From: Capitulum mitella
Lineage: Eukaryota; Arthropoda; Thecostraca; Pollicipedomorpha; Pollicipedidae
Assembly (NCBI GenBank): GCA_030062745.1
Contig: CP099854.1
Location: 6,929,014 to 6,993,013 of the forward strand
Length of the DNA: 64,000 nt
Direction: 5' to 3'
The position numbers and the translations under genes were made by a program. This document shows, one piece after another, positions 52,571 through 63,770 of this stretch (positions are counted from its first letter, which is position 1; every line of letters begins with the position of its first letter). The notes under the pieces were generated by a model. That model saw nothing but the letters and a program-made list of their open reading frames with translations, was not told where the DNA came from and made no database searches.

Positions 52571-54110
52571 GGTAGGACTGCGGTACATCAAAGTTCATTT
52601 CATGGCTTGCAAGTGTCCGTGTCAGAAAGCTTTCAAATGCCATTGTTTTCTAAATTTTTCTAAATTCTAGTATTTTTTACATTTTTTTTCTGAGGACTTT
52701 CTGAAGCTACCAAATGCCTTAACTCTACGTGTCAGAGTCGTCACCGAAGGCAATCAGGCAAAGACATTTGAAAGCCCATTAACGCCTCAAGAATATCAAT
52801 CGTGCTGTCTTGTTATCTGGCGTCTGATATCAGTGATGCGGAACGATGTTCGTTTTTCAGCCTAGAAACAACATACACCAACAAAAGAATTCTGACCTCT
52901 TGCGTCAGCTAAGCTTACACCAGGTAATTACGGGAATTATGCGCTTAAACTTACCTTATATTACTTAAGTGGACTTGGTTTATAAAACGGACTTAAGATC
53001 ATCGCTTTGGTGATGCATGGAAAGAAAGGACTCGAACGTGGGTTGTGCCTCCGCTAGTCATGTTTTCGTTCCTCCTTGTGGTCTACATACCTGACGCTGC
53101 CACTTACCACGAGAGGAGTTCAGTAAAATTTCGTAGATATCCGTAATAAGGGAGCTAAGCGTCCGCGCACGTTTTATGCAGTTCAGAACAAAGGCAGTCG
53201 CGTTACGCTGTGCGTGTCACTTTCATAAGGTGAACGATTCATGCTCTCTCCATTACAGATGATCAGACTGAATACCTATATTTCACGCCAGAAAATGCAA
53301 AAATTGTATGGTGAATATTCCACTAGATCGGTGGCGAGTGGAAGGTCTCTCCTTTCACCCGCCTGACCAATGAATCTGACAAAATACAACTGCGTGAGTG
53401 CCGGTACCCCCATGCTTTAACCTGGAACAAATATAAGTCCTAGTTCTCTTTGCGCCTCGTCGTAGGGTAAATCATCCACTTTCACACTGAGCAGGCCTTA
53501 GCTGATTGCCATTGTTTCTTACTTCAGTCTTTTTTTGCAAAAAACGATCATCAGAGGCGCCCAGTTTAAAGCGTTTAGCCCTTTTGCGCCGACCCGCTTT
53601 TTGTTCAGTGTTTATGTGTGTGATTATAAATAATCGATCAATCCGTCAATCAGGCAATCAATCTCCACACAAGACCAGCGTGCGGTGGTCATGCGCACAG
53701 CGCACGAGCTGCGACACTGCTGTCTGCGTCTGCACGCTTTTGTCTTCACCTGTTTTAGCATGTCGTCAAAGGCCATACTTATGCAGCTCAAGACTTCATT
53801 AGCGTGCCAATATTCTTCTAGTACACTTTGGCGGAAAAAACGACATTTTCGGCAGTAATTGCAGTGCAACAACATTCACGCCTGCATGCCGCACAGGCCC
53901 AAAAATACGAAGAACCTAATCTGCTGAGTTTAATATCTTGCAGAATGGCTTTTAATTATTCCTGGATTTTAGTCACTGTATACATTCAACTAATAAACGA
54001 CCTCCGACCTTTCTTGACGATGGCCCCTGACCGAAATGTTGAGTCTAATATGTTTTTCGATCGGACCTGATTTTTATAGCAAAATGGCGACTCGTGGTGT
54101 ACTGATAGTC
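52571..54110. other. intergenic, no gene recognised
   Basis: Only short frames without domains (53506-53802, 53828-54070). Confidence 0.4.
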
Positions 54111-54345
54111 GTTTATTAATTGAATATATACAAGTTTCTGCGGAGATCAGCCACAGAAAGGTGCGCCAGGAGCTCCGGCGGCACCTTCGCCCGCGCGCGG
54201 CGGCCGAGGTACCGCGGGCCGGGCAGCCAGTTTTTATAGTTCTTGAGCCGGTCGGCGGCCGGATACCAGCCTTTTGTGCAATGGGAGCAGCGTGTTGCGT
54301 TGGCGGCGGCTCTGGCATGAGTGAGAGCTCAGGAATGGACACGGC
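54110..54345 (-). other. GC-rich island: possible terminal exon or promoter
   Basis: The minus strand has GC-rich third positions in a frame containing KGWYPAADRLKNYKNWLPG and ending LRRNLYIFN-TAA, with AATAAA overlapping the stop. That looks like a 3' terminal exon. The same strand contains CTATAAAAAC, a good TATA box, so it may instead be a core promoter. I recognise no family. Confidence 0.25.
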
Positions 54346-54494
54346 GGCTCGCCAGGGAGGGGATCGACGAGCCGACGTGTCACGTGTCGTGTTTGATTAT
54401 CGTCATCTGTCACTTAGGAGCATCAGCTGAACTTTCTCACCTGTCTACATCCGAGGGTAATCGTATATTTCCCCATTAAAAGTTGTTATCTTTC

Positions 54495-54640
54495 GTTCTT
54501 TATTTCCTGCTTTCTTTTTTCTATCTTGTTTTCTCGCTCTCTCCCTCTCTTCATCTTTCTCTCTCTCATTCCCTTCCTGTCCCCCTCCCTTCCTCTTTCT
54601 CTTTCTCCTTTCCTTTCTTTCTTCTCTTTCTCTCCACACA
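54495..54640. repeat. pyrimidine-rich (CTTT/CTCC) simple sequence
   Basis: About 145 bp of almost pure C and T on the plus strand. Confidence 0.8.
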
Positions 54641-55211
54641 AATCGGGCGACTGTTAAGGCTTAGCAGGATGGGTCGGAAAAGCTACACAACAAATGCACA
54701 ATAAACGATGGGTATTTTTTCACGTTAAAAGATCCACGACTTTCAGTCCCTATAAAGAGGCTGTCTTTTCCCTATCGTTCACGCCACAGTTTAACACATC
54801 AGCACGCTTATGCTCTGCTACACATTCCGTTCAGAAGAGGCCTGCGAGGCCTTGTTTATCTTAACAAAACCTCAGGGCTCCAGATACCCCCAAGTGTCAA
54901 ACATCCAGATAGCCTCAAGTGCCGTCAAAATTAATCAGTTTACTGTTACGTAATTGGCTTTCCTTCGCGCCACTTTACTTTCACGGGTCATAAAAACTGA
55001 TTACGATACAGAGCTGCACCAGTCGTAACTCTGTGATATATAATTAAGAGGTATAAAACCCTAGCACCCAATGATCTTGTCATTGCTATACATTTTCTGC
55101 TGTGAACGTTCAATTGCTTTTAATGAATAGGTCATACGAGAGTTTGCGCAGTCTGCTTGTATATGACTGATCTGTTTTTGTGCTTGTGCAACTCAAAAAG
55201 ACGGAGCTTCA
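54641..55211. other. intergenic, no gene recognised
   Basis: Nothing supported. Confidence 0.4.
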
Positions 55212-56446
55212 TGAACCCTATTCCGGCTGGGGGAGCTGAATCCGCGTCCCCTCGGGTTCTTTGCCTGCCAATTCCAGGATTTCTGACGTAGTTTCACGAG
55301 ATCTGGTCACTTTTCCAATCTATATTTTGTACGTATTATACCAAAATTTTGTAGTTCTATTTTGCTCAAGAATGGGGCCAGGCAACATTTTTTGGAGGCA
55401 CGTAGGGCCTTTTTGGTCCTGTTGAGATTAAAAAGAAACTGGCTATCAAAGACAGCCTTTCAAATATACAACTTAAAATTTGATATGGACGTGTAGGGAA
55501 ACAGCTGGGCAAGCACACAAATGTAATTTTGCCAATCTGAGATTACGCCACAAGGTCAGATCAAGGTCTAAACTCAAAGTTTGATGTTATGGTAATAATT
55601 TTGCCGCTTTTTCCAAATGCCAAACCCAGAATACTTATGACGTAAAAGGGTGCCTTTTACTTTTTTGCGAAGTTTTAGGTTGATATCAAGTGGGATCACG
55701 GAGTTATGAGTTTAAATGACCTTTTTGAAACCTATATCACGGCAACCGTAAAATGGGCTCTGGAAATAAAGCAAACTCAGGTGACTGGAAACGTTTCCAG
55801 TCACTTGAGTTTGTTTTAGGAAACGTTTCCAAGCAATATAATATGCACTCAAGATCATTTCACGTGACTCAAAGGTCATTGGACGCCATTTGAGGGCAAA
55901 GGTCGTAAGCTGGCCTTATGAACATGTCACCAGCACAATGTCCCCTTTTCATGTCTCTGGCACCGCCTATGCTAACATTATACAAACAGTGTCATACGAG
56001 TTGTACGTCTTCAGCATAGCATAACTAGTAGAAGCTAAAAGGATGTTTTTAACTTTTTGTTAATCCAGTTTTTGAAAATTAATCCTCCCGTTTTTGAAAC
56101 CCTGTGGATGCTTCTAAACTTTCTCGAAATTTCAAACGTATGGACCAATGGTAACAGTCTCATTCATAATCTCACGATTCATGCTAATTTCATCAATTTC
56201 GGTCCATAAACAGCAGAGCCATAACAAGCCCAAAAATATCCCCCATTCTGACTTCCCCCTATCCATCCCTTTCAAGACCTTGAAGGCCTCTTTTTATAAA
56301 CAAGCAGTTTACGCCATGGCAAATCGATTTCCATTTGTTGCGATGAAACCGGATGTGAGGTTCTGAAGACCTCAGGGGGGCCGAATCCGCCCCCACCCCC
56401 CGCCAAAGATCGGCTATACCGTCCAGCCCTCCGGGAATACGGTTAA
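55212..56446 (-). mobile_element. MITE family P1, copy 4, diverged
   Basis: Termini TGAACCCTATTCCGG (55212, TTAA lost) and GGGAATACGGTTAA (56443-56446). It matches copy 3 in orientation but is clearly older. The half-site composite is decayed (AGGTCA 55873 and AGGTCG 55899 remain). It carries a private 42-bp palindrome at 55772-55813. Confidence 0.6.
55772..55813. repeat. 42-bp palindrome
   Basis: CAAACTCAGGTGACTGGAAAC is followed at once by its reverse complement with one mismatch (ACTTGAG for ACCTGAG). Other P1 copies have no palindrome here. Confidence 0.85.
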
Positions 56447-57351
56447 CCCACCCTGCCATCTGGGGTCATTATTGTCCCCAGCCAGTTTTTCTTGAATATA
56501 TTTTGAACGATTGAACTAACCTTTCTGAAACCCACATCACCTTTTCAAAAATGATCAGCAATTCCAAAGCTGTTTTATTTTCTTAAACCGGACCGTCACT
56601 TCGTGAGGTATTATTGTGTGAATTCGTGGGCAACTATCCCGCCGCGCTTTGAAAGGCGCAGAGCCGTCAGCGAGAACCGTGACCTGACATAACCTCTGAT
56701 GACTTTCGGGTGTCTTTCACTTGGCATCGTGTGTCAAACATGTGCAGAGAATATTTTAACCGTATTCGAGTTTGTAAGGCACTGAAAGCCACCAAACGGA
56801 CTAAAAAGTGACGGTCATTGAAACTGTAAGATAAGCCACAGCATGGCACAGCTTCACCTTACCGAAGATATGACACTCAAGGTAGGTCATATAGGGTGAT
56901 TTTGGAAACACAAAGAACGAAGCTATCCGATGTTGCCACACAGTGCCTAATCGCCATAATCTTGAATTTTAATAGGGAGTTAAATTCACCCTCTCCTCAC
57001 GACAGGGTGTACTGGCAAGAGCGCTATGTCGGGCCAGTTCAATCCATTGTATCCGAGCAGCCACTTTTTTATCAGTGTCTGGTTACGGCCGAGCACGGTA
57101 TTGTGGATGAAGTGCCACCGCATACGCTTCGAAAGTGTTATCCAGTGCTCGGATCGCATTTTCTTCATCTCATTAGCACTTTTACTGTGTTCATAAATCC
57201 GGTTCCCGTGAATTTTCCGGCAATCCCATTTCAATCTAATTTTTCCGTACTGCCCAAGCAACGTAAGCAAACGCACGCAAGTCGTTTTTCGATGTGGTTA
57301 CAAAACATTCGCTCACGTCCCAGTACGTTTAGCCTGAAAACCTTGTCATTC
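56447..57351. other. intergenic, no gene recognised
   Basis: The plus frame 56896-57372 (158 codons) has no domain I can name. It precedes the reverse-transcriptase remnant and could be unrecognised element sequence. Confidence 0.35.
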
Positions 57352-57790
57352 GACGGAGGATGTCCTGGTTGATTCTGTCGAGTGTCTCACGAGACGCAAC
57401 GATGTGTGGCACAAAGCCGCCGTCATCTCCGTGAACCTCAACCCTGCACTGGACAGCGAGAACCACGAGGTCCTCCTGACGGAGCTGCAGTGGTGCGGTA
57501 TCCACCCGAGATGGTCTGAAAGCCACTTCAATGACCGGCGGCAGGCAACAAAGGACCTGTCCCTTCGTTCATCCCTTGATGCTCCTCAGGGGACCATTGT
57601 TGTCCTCCTTTTGTTTAACATCTTTACCAAAAAGCCTCCATTTGTATCCTCCACACTGACGTCCGTTGTTCTACACTCACGACACCCAGCTATTAGGATG
57701 CCGTCGCTCCCGATTCCCTTTCTGCCCTCAAATCCCGACAGAAAGTTGCGTCGGCATGCTGATGAATCCAGCTGAAGTCTTCCGCGGCAA
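57352..57790 (+). pseudogene. non-LTR retrotransposon reverse transcriptase remnant
   Basis: The plus frame reads EDVLVDSVECLTRRNDVW, AAVISVNLNPALDS, NHEVLLTELQWCGIHPRW and NDRRQ, then LDAPQGTIVVLLLFNIF. These align in order with RT motifs of CR1/jockey-type elements (DLSKAFD, NHE.LL.KL...GI, GVPQGSILGPLLF..F). The first catalytic Asp is replaced by Asn, the GSILGP block is changed, and the YADD block appears only in another frame as a degraded HDTQLLG. It is therefore a dead, frameshifted fragment of about 440 bp. No endonuclease, UTR or poly(A) end is seen. Confidence 0.7.
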
Positions 57791-58579
57791 GTCTGAATTA
57801 ACCAACGCCGGAGAAAAGCCTCTGTTTATACTTAGGGTTGACCGCATTAACACGTAAAGTACTGGGACTTTTGTACTACGCTTAGTGCTGGGGGAGGGCC
57901 AATATGAATAGCCCCCTAATTCGCGAACAAAAACACATAGACACGGTTCCCACTAGCATTTAGCCGCATCCATCTATTTCAAAAACGTTTGGAATATTTT
58001 CGTCTACCGTGTACTTTTGACCTTCCTGGTAACCTAAAAGAGGTCAAAGTCGTGGTATTGTGCGTATTGCGTCGAGGTCTTGGTTTTGGTCCGCTGGAGA
58101 CAGACTGATCACAGCAAGGAAACTAAAGAGGGCTACTAACCGAAAGAAGGACATACAGGTAAACAAAAGTGCGTGCTGTTTTCCATTGCCATTTTTTTTG
58201 TTTTTCATTTTTTTCATTTCATTTCAATTTCAAGGTCAAAACCATGTCATAAATTTACCCTGAAGTTCACCGTTTTCCTGTTTCTTGGTGCATTTCGTCT
58301 AAACGTCACTATGGATGACTGTGATGCATGATTCAGCATGAAAGCAACAACTGTTACCCTGCTGTACCTGGAATTACGTCTTTGACACTGAGATCATTGT
58401 CCAAACCGTACTATGATACATGGCACAAGACGGTATGGTAATATCTCAAAGCAGGAAAATATTAGTAAGGTAAAGACAGCATCTCACATCCGAAGTCCTA
58501 ATTTCCTCCTATTTGCCATAGGCTGAGTGGCAGTGGTGGTCTAGCCCACGATAAAACGTTGAAATGTTACCCAGGAACA
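57791..58579. other. intergenic, no gene recognised
   Basis: Only T-rich low-complexity sequence near 58190-58230. Confidence 0.4.
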
Positions 58580-59430
58580 CATCAGCGCCATTTTCGGCGA
58601 CCTCCGGTTATGTTTTATGGTGACAGCGGTTGGATTCATTCCCTTCATGTCGCCGAATTACGCACAAGTACACTTTGATATCATACAAACTGTGTACCGA
58701 AGATCATATCATCTGTTCTCCTAACCTGACATGACCTGATATTGGCCCTAAACTTTGCAGACGTTTAGGAGACATTGCTGTAATTCATATTATTTATGTT
58801 GCTATAAATATTTTTGAGCTCTAGAGCTGAAACCATTATTGTTTTTAGTTTTGGCTTTGGCCTGACCTGGTGACTTAACCTCACGTCACCCAAAATATTT
58901 TTATATTTTCGCTTAGGTATATACCTATATATTCACGCCAAGTGTTTGTGTTTACTCACATGTGAAGCTTAATATCCTCCTGCTTATGACGAGCTATACT
59001 GGTGACCTGCTGCAAGGTCAAACCTTGACATTTAAGCTTGGAACACATAAAGGTTATTTCGGCAGCCTCCGGTTACGTTTCATGATGACAAGGGACAGAT
59101 TCATTCCCTCCATGCCACGGAAGCACGCACAAGTCCACTTTGATAGCACACCAACTGAGTACTGAAGCTGATATTGTTTTTTTACCCTGACCTAACCTGG
59201 CCTGATAATGACTTGAAACTGTAGCCATTTAGAAGACACTGTGGTGAGTCATATGATTTCCGGTTTTTCAGTATTTCTGAACCAAAGAGCTGAAAACATG
59301 CTTTTAGTTTTGACCTTGACCTGATAGGATGACTTAATCTTATGTCGCCAAAACTTTTTTTATATTTTTGCAAGATGTATATCTATATACTCACGCGAGA
59401 CGTTTTCGTTTATCTTAAAAATTCGATTTC
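58580..59430. repeat. two ~460-bp tandem units
   Basis: Unit 1 is about 58586-59048 and unit 2 about 59049-59430 (truncated). Shared landmarks are CGGC(G/A)(A/G)CCTCCGGTTA, GATTCATTCCCT, ACGCACAAGT, a TGACCT-rich block and TTTTTATATTTT followed by TATATACCTATATA/TATATCTATATA. The units are diverged, so the duplication is old. Confidence 0.6.
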
Positions 59431-61440
59431 TGACCGCCGCCTAAAGTTTGCTTTATTTTTCGTCTTTTCACGAATCGCTGGCCTGACTTTGGCCTGACCA
59501 TACTCGGCCTTTGGAACTAAACTGAAAAATGGACACTGCGCGATGCAACAGTAAATTATAGGACGGTAGTTTAAATGTCATTGTCATAGCTTTATTTGCT
59601 TTCAAGTCATCATTAAAAAGTCACGGGGTGGAATCCCCCCCAACACTTTATGGGTGAAACATCGAACCACACAACATTCACAACATAACACTTCTGAAGA
59701 TGCTGGAGCCGCGCCCTTTGCTGTTCGTGCATGACCAGGTACATTTCCATCGCCGTTTGTTTTTACGTAATGTGCTGCCATCTCAGTCCAGAAGTCAGGA
59801 AATTCCCAAAACGGAGTCCCATTTTCGCCATGACCTATACACACAAAAACTCCGTCCTGGGCTGGGCTCCGAATTGTCACGGAACATGCGAAAAGAAGCA
59901 GAAGAAAGCTACGTTTGGAAACGCAGTGCACTTTTCGGGTTTTGACTACCTGTACTCTTCCTTCTGGTTCTGCTGTGTAGTGCCGTCTAGCCATGGTAAA
60001 TGGCTCGAATCGAATATTCCCTATTCGTTCCGGAACAATTCATCAAATACACCGGCTGCAACAGTACCGAGACCCATTTGACAAAAATCCTTCGATTTCA
60101 TCGCAAAGCGAATGCTGTAGTCCAATGACGACTATGGTCGTTACGTGACATTGACCCCTTATGGCTTCTGAATGTCTGGCTAATGTCATCCGATCGCGTT
60201 CAGTAGGCCATCGGGGTCCTCTGCAAATGTCATTGTTAGGCATTTTATGATACATTTTGTACGCTCATTCTGCGAGCATCGTTTCTGTCGTCATTTTCTG
60301 GACTATGATATAACCTGACGTCACTTTTATTGTTCAGAAGCTGGACCATGGCTGGCGATCCCAAAAAATTGGGGAGGTCCGGATCCCCAATATTGAGAGA
60401 TTTTAAAATTACTCCTTCAACAATGACTCGAAACCAACGATCTGAAATACTATGTGGACTCCTCCCCAAAAGCTTTCGAAAATTTCTCGCCACGACTTGA
60501 ACATCTTAGGTGTCCTCTTAGACAGGTTTCGGAAAGCGTCGATATATCATAAATATTCTTATTATAGCAGGGGATAAAATGGCTTGATTTGGAACTGACC
60601 ATTAGCCAGTTTCATACAATACACTGCCGTTCCTGAAATACATATGTGTCCTGGAACAGTTCTACTGGCGAGACCACCCATTCATAAATATTTTGGGTGT
60701 TAAAATCTCGGGCGCATCTGAGGACCCTCCAAAACTGTGAAATGTAATCACGTTGAAGCGTGAACACTCAAATGAGTTCCATTTGGTGGTGATCTGCGGG
60801 TATAGTGGTTTTCATTCCAACAGAACAACAGGCAAACTAAGTGGATACTTACACTTTCACCCTTTACTGAGTCGAAGACAACTACTTACGATTGACGCAT
60901 TTCGGAGTCATATGATCAACTGCTAACATACAGGAAGAATTTTTGTTTTGTTTTCAAAAAGCAGAACGGAAAGATGAAACGTGACCTTGATTGCTAGCTT
61001 GAGCTTTTTCGTCGACGTAAGACATTTGCTCGTGCATCATTTATGTTTCCTGTTTCTTAGAACGGAACGACCTTTGTCGTTGACGTATGTAGCAATTATC
61101 GTGTTCCTTCGCGAGTTTTCAGATAGAATCTCACTGTAAAAGTCAAACTGCATGCTTCTCAACTTCGAACATGAATTTTAGCCAATAAAAATGTAACCGT
61201 GCGTGATAACAAAGACATTACAATAACGGTGCTTTTTGGCGTCGTTCTGTGCTTTCCATATATCACGCAATGAGAGTTTAGTTATCACACCTGCCTGTGC
61301 GTTTCGTGAACTCGCCTTTCCTTTTCGTTTCAGGTACCGTCCTGTTCTGCTTTCGTCTCTCGTTCGTCATAGGGTCACTGACCGCAGCAGCAATCTCCGT
61401 CGGCCGGCGACGTTCAGAACCTACCAGTCTTTGCGCACGA
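59431..61440. other. intergenic, no gene recognised
   Basis: Antiparallel frames at 59602-59994 (minus) and 59731-60081 (plus) are each over 115 codons but have no domain, so neither is annotated. A GC-richer stretch with frames on both strands begins at about 61300, probably the 3' flank of glycine-rich gene 2. Confidence 0.4.
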
Positions 61441-61446
61441 TTTATT
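61441..61446 (-). terminator. poly(A) signal for glycine-rich gene 2
   Basis: The minus strand reads GGGAATAAATCG about 375 bp after the stop codon; it is the first canonical signal. Confidence 0.5.
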
Positions 61447-61817
61447 CCCAGTCTCGCCGAACCATTCCAACCGGGCTGGGCTGCCACAGCGCCAGACGAC
61501 GGCAGACGGAAAGCCCAGCTCGCCACCACACGCGACCGATGTAATACTGTCACACTGACGCCCGACTGACGGCGGACAGGCGGCGCCCCCCAGCGCCAGT
61601 CGACGTCACCGCACGTCACTCGAGCCACATCACAGGCGGGTCTCGCAGGCTGCGGAATAAATTAGGGGCCGGGGACTCTCCCCCGGCCGGGGTAAAGCTT
61701 TGATCGGGACCGCTACGGGTCCCTTGAGGGCGTCAGGGGCGCCCTCGCGCAGGCAGCGGCACCGTCGGCTCCCTCAGCCGCAGGCCGGTGCACAACTGCT
61801 GCTCTCGATGGAGGTGT

Positions 61818-61854
61818 TTAGTGGCCGTAGCCGTAGCCGCCGTAGCCGCCGTAG
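61818..61854 (-). CDS. glycine-rich gene 2, terminal exon
   Basis: The acceptor CGTTTTTCAG is followed by 37 nt ending TAC GGC CAC TAA. Confidence 0.8.
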
Positions 61855-63759
61855 CTGAAAAACGAAAAAAGCGATGTTTGTTTGGATGCTTTCTTCATCG
61901 TGGATACATCACGCTGGATACTCCACTAACTGTCTCACTATGTTCAATGGATGTGTCTGTCCTGTTCCGTTCTGTTCTGCTCTATTCTGTGCTGTTGGCT
62001 GAATGTGTCTTTATAGCATCAGTGATATTTTATAGCATCAGTGGTCTTTTGTTGGGGCATTAAAGTGTCCACGATGTTGTGCAGCTGTCCTGTTGTAAGT
62101 TTCGCATTGGTTCATGTCTGAGTCGCGGCAAAATGCAGCGCACAAGGGAACACCGCGCCAGTAGCGGTGCCACGTATTCGGGACAGCGGGAGTTCATGAC
62201 ATTTTCGAGTCTTTTTTTATCCATCGCCACAGGGATAACGTTTAGTTTTCCCGAGTTAGGTGGGCGCAGTTGCCCTCTGGGCAGCTTCTTGGGGGTTACT
62301 TACTCCCCTGCCCCCCTCCCCGTGGCGCCGCAATAACACCGTGTAATCAGCCTTGGGCTATGTCGAAGTAACTTAGGCCAGTGACGTCATCTGCCGCGTT
62401 CTCCTCACCCGCCGCCGTATCCGTAGCCTCTGTTACCGCCGTAGCCATAGCCGCCGTAGCCGCCATAGCCGCCACCGTAGCCGCCGTAGCCGCCGTAGCC
62501 TCCATAACCGCCATAGCCGCGGCCGCCGTAGCCGCCGTAGCCACCGCCGTAGCCGCCGTACCCGCGGCCGTACCTCGAATAAAGATGGACGTTAGCGCGG
62601 CGAATAGGGCTGGCCGGTACACCACGTGTCTCGCCGAGAGAGAACATGTCTGTGGTCTGATGGCCCGCGGCATAGGGCCTGTGGTCTGATGGCCCGCGGC
62701 ATAGGGCCCGTGGTCTGATGGCATGTGGCCGCGGTCCGATGGGACGCGAACCAGGGGCTCTTGTCCCAGCGTGCTCAGGCGGGCGGAGTTCTAACCAGCT
62801 GACTGGAGATTATTACGGGCTTCAGAGGAATCCGCGATAAATCACGCGGTCATCAGAAGGAACAGGCGTTTTTCGCAACTGGAACACCACGCCTGGGCCG
62901 CCTGCGTTCCTTCACGGACTTTGCTTATTCATTAAATGAAAATTAGTCGGCATCGTTGTTGGATAAAAGAGGTTCAGCACGCGCTAGCAGAATACAAAAG
63001 TTAAAATTCAGCGCGCGGTTGCTTCCATAGTGACTTACCCGCCGTAGCCGTATCCTCCGTATCCGCCGTATCCGCGTCCGTATCCTCCGTATCCTCCATA
63101 TCCGCGGCCGTATCCACCATATCCGCCATAACCGCCGTATCCATATCCGCGGCCATATCCACCATATCCACGGGAGCTGTATCCGCCACCGTATCCGCCG
63201 TACACCCTGCTGGAGAAGTGATACAGGTTTTATTTATTTTTTACGTCAATCTTGTTCAGTTACCGTCAGTTTTGGATCGCCCCTCACAGACCAACGAGCG
63301 AAATCTACAGAGGGGCACTCATGGGCGCACATGGATAAGAATTGTCCACTTCGTCACTAGCCAAATTTCGGTCTTTTTAACGATTATATCTACGAGGGAT
63401 TACATTACGCCCTGCTAATGTCAGAAGGCATCTTGGAAATATGTCTCGACTTTGGGACAGCAGAGAATGAGTGACCTCAGAGGTTCTCTGTCATAGGTGG
63501 AGCCATAATATAAAACACTATGCACGTGCATTCCATTTTACGAAAGATGACATCGCGGCTATGTTGTAGCTGGAAATGAGGAGCTTCAGATGGCACGTAT
63601 ATTCCCATTAAATTCTGGGAAGCTCCGCCGCTGTTGTCGGTCAGCTGGCGTTTGGTGGCGCTGTACTCACCCGGAAGCAGCCGGTTTCAGGTCCTCCGCC
63701 TTGTCAGCGGTCTTCTCCGCAGCGACGGCCACGACGGCCAGCAGGGCCAGCACGATCCA
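61818..63759 (-). CDS. glycine/tyrosine-rich secreted (cuticle-type) protein, gene 2 (5' end outside window)
   Basis: Four exons are visible: 63671-63759, 63039-63209, 62409-62573 and 61818-61854. The first encodes WIVLALLAVVAVAA (signal core) then EKTADKAEDLKPAAS; the next two encode GGYGRGYGGY and GGYGYGGYGG-type repeats; the last encodes YGGYGGYGYGH and TAA. Splice sites are GT-AG, every internal junction is in phase 2, and the acceptor before TGG is in phase 0, exactly as in gene 1. The missing first exon is expected to encode about three residues, like MNK in gene 1, giving roughly 156 residues in total. Gene 1 and gene 2 are tandem duplicates with the same EDLKPAAS motif and GYGH terminus but different repeat units and an extra split of the repeat exon. 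Confidence 0.8.
62409..62573 (-). CDS. glycine-rich gene 2, repeat exon 2
   Basis: 165 nt. The acceptor is TCTTTATTCGAG; the donor is GG|GTGAGG. It encodes YGRGYGGYGGGYGG and related repeats ending NRGYGYGG. Confidence 0.75.
62645..62725. repeat. 29-bp tandem repeat in intron of gene 2
   Basis: About three copies of a unit containing GTGGTCTGATGGCCCGCGGC, 70-150 bp upstream (in transcript sense) of the repeat exon 2 acceptor. Confidence 0.75.
63039..63209 (-). CDS. glycine-rich gene 2, repeat exon 1
   Basis: 171 nt. The tandem acceptor CTCCAG-CAG (exon starting at 63209 or 63206) mirrors that of gene 1. The donor is GG|GTAAGT. Confidence 0.8.
63671..63759 (-). CDS. glycine-rich gene 2, signal-core exon
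   Basis: The acceptor GGTCGGCAG precedes TGG; the donor CCGG|GTGAGT follows. 29 codons plus 2 nt. Confidence 0.8.
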
Positions 63760-63770
63760 CTGCCGACCAC

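Noticed and set aside
56896..57372. 158-codon plus frame as part of the retrotransposon
   Set aside because: It does not resemble endonuclease or RT motifs; recognisable RT begins only at about 57352 and in another frame.
59602..60081. Antiparallel frames of 116 and 130 codons
   Set aside because: Neither shows a recognisable domain, and mutual overlap suggests chance.
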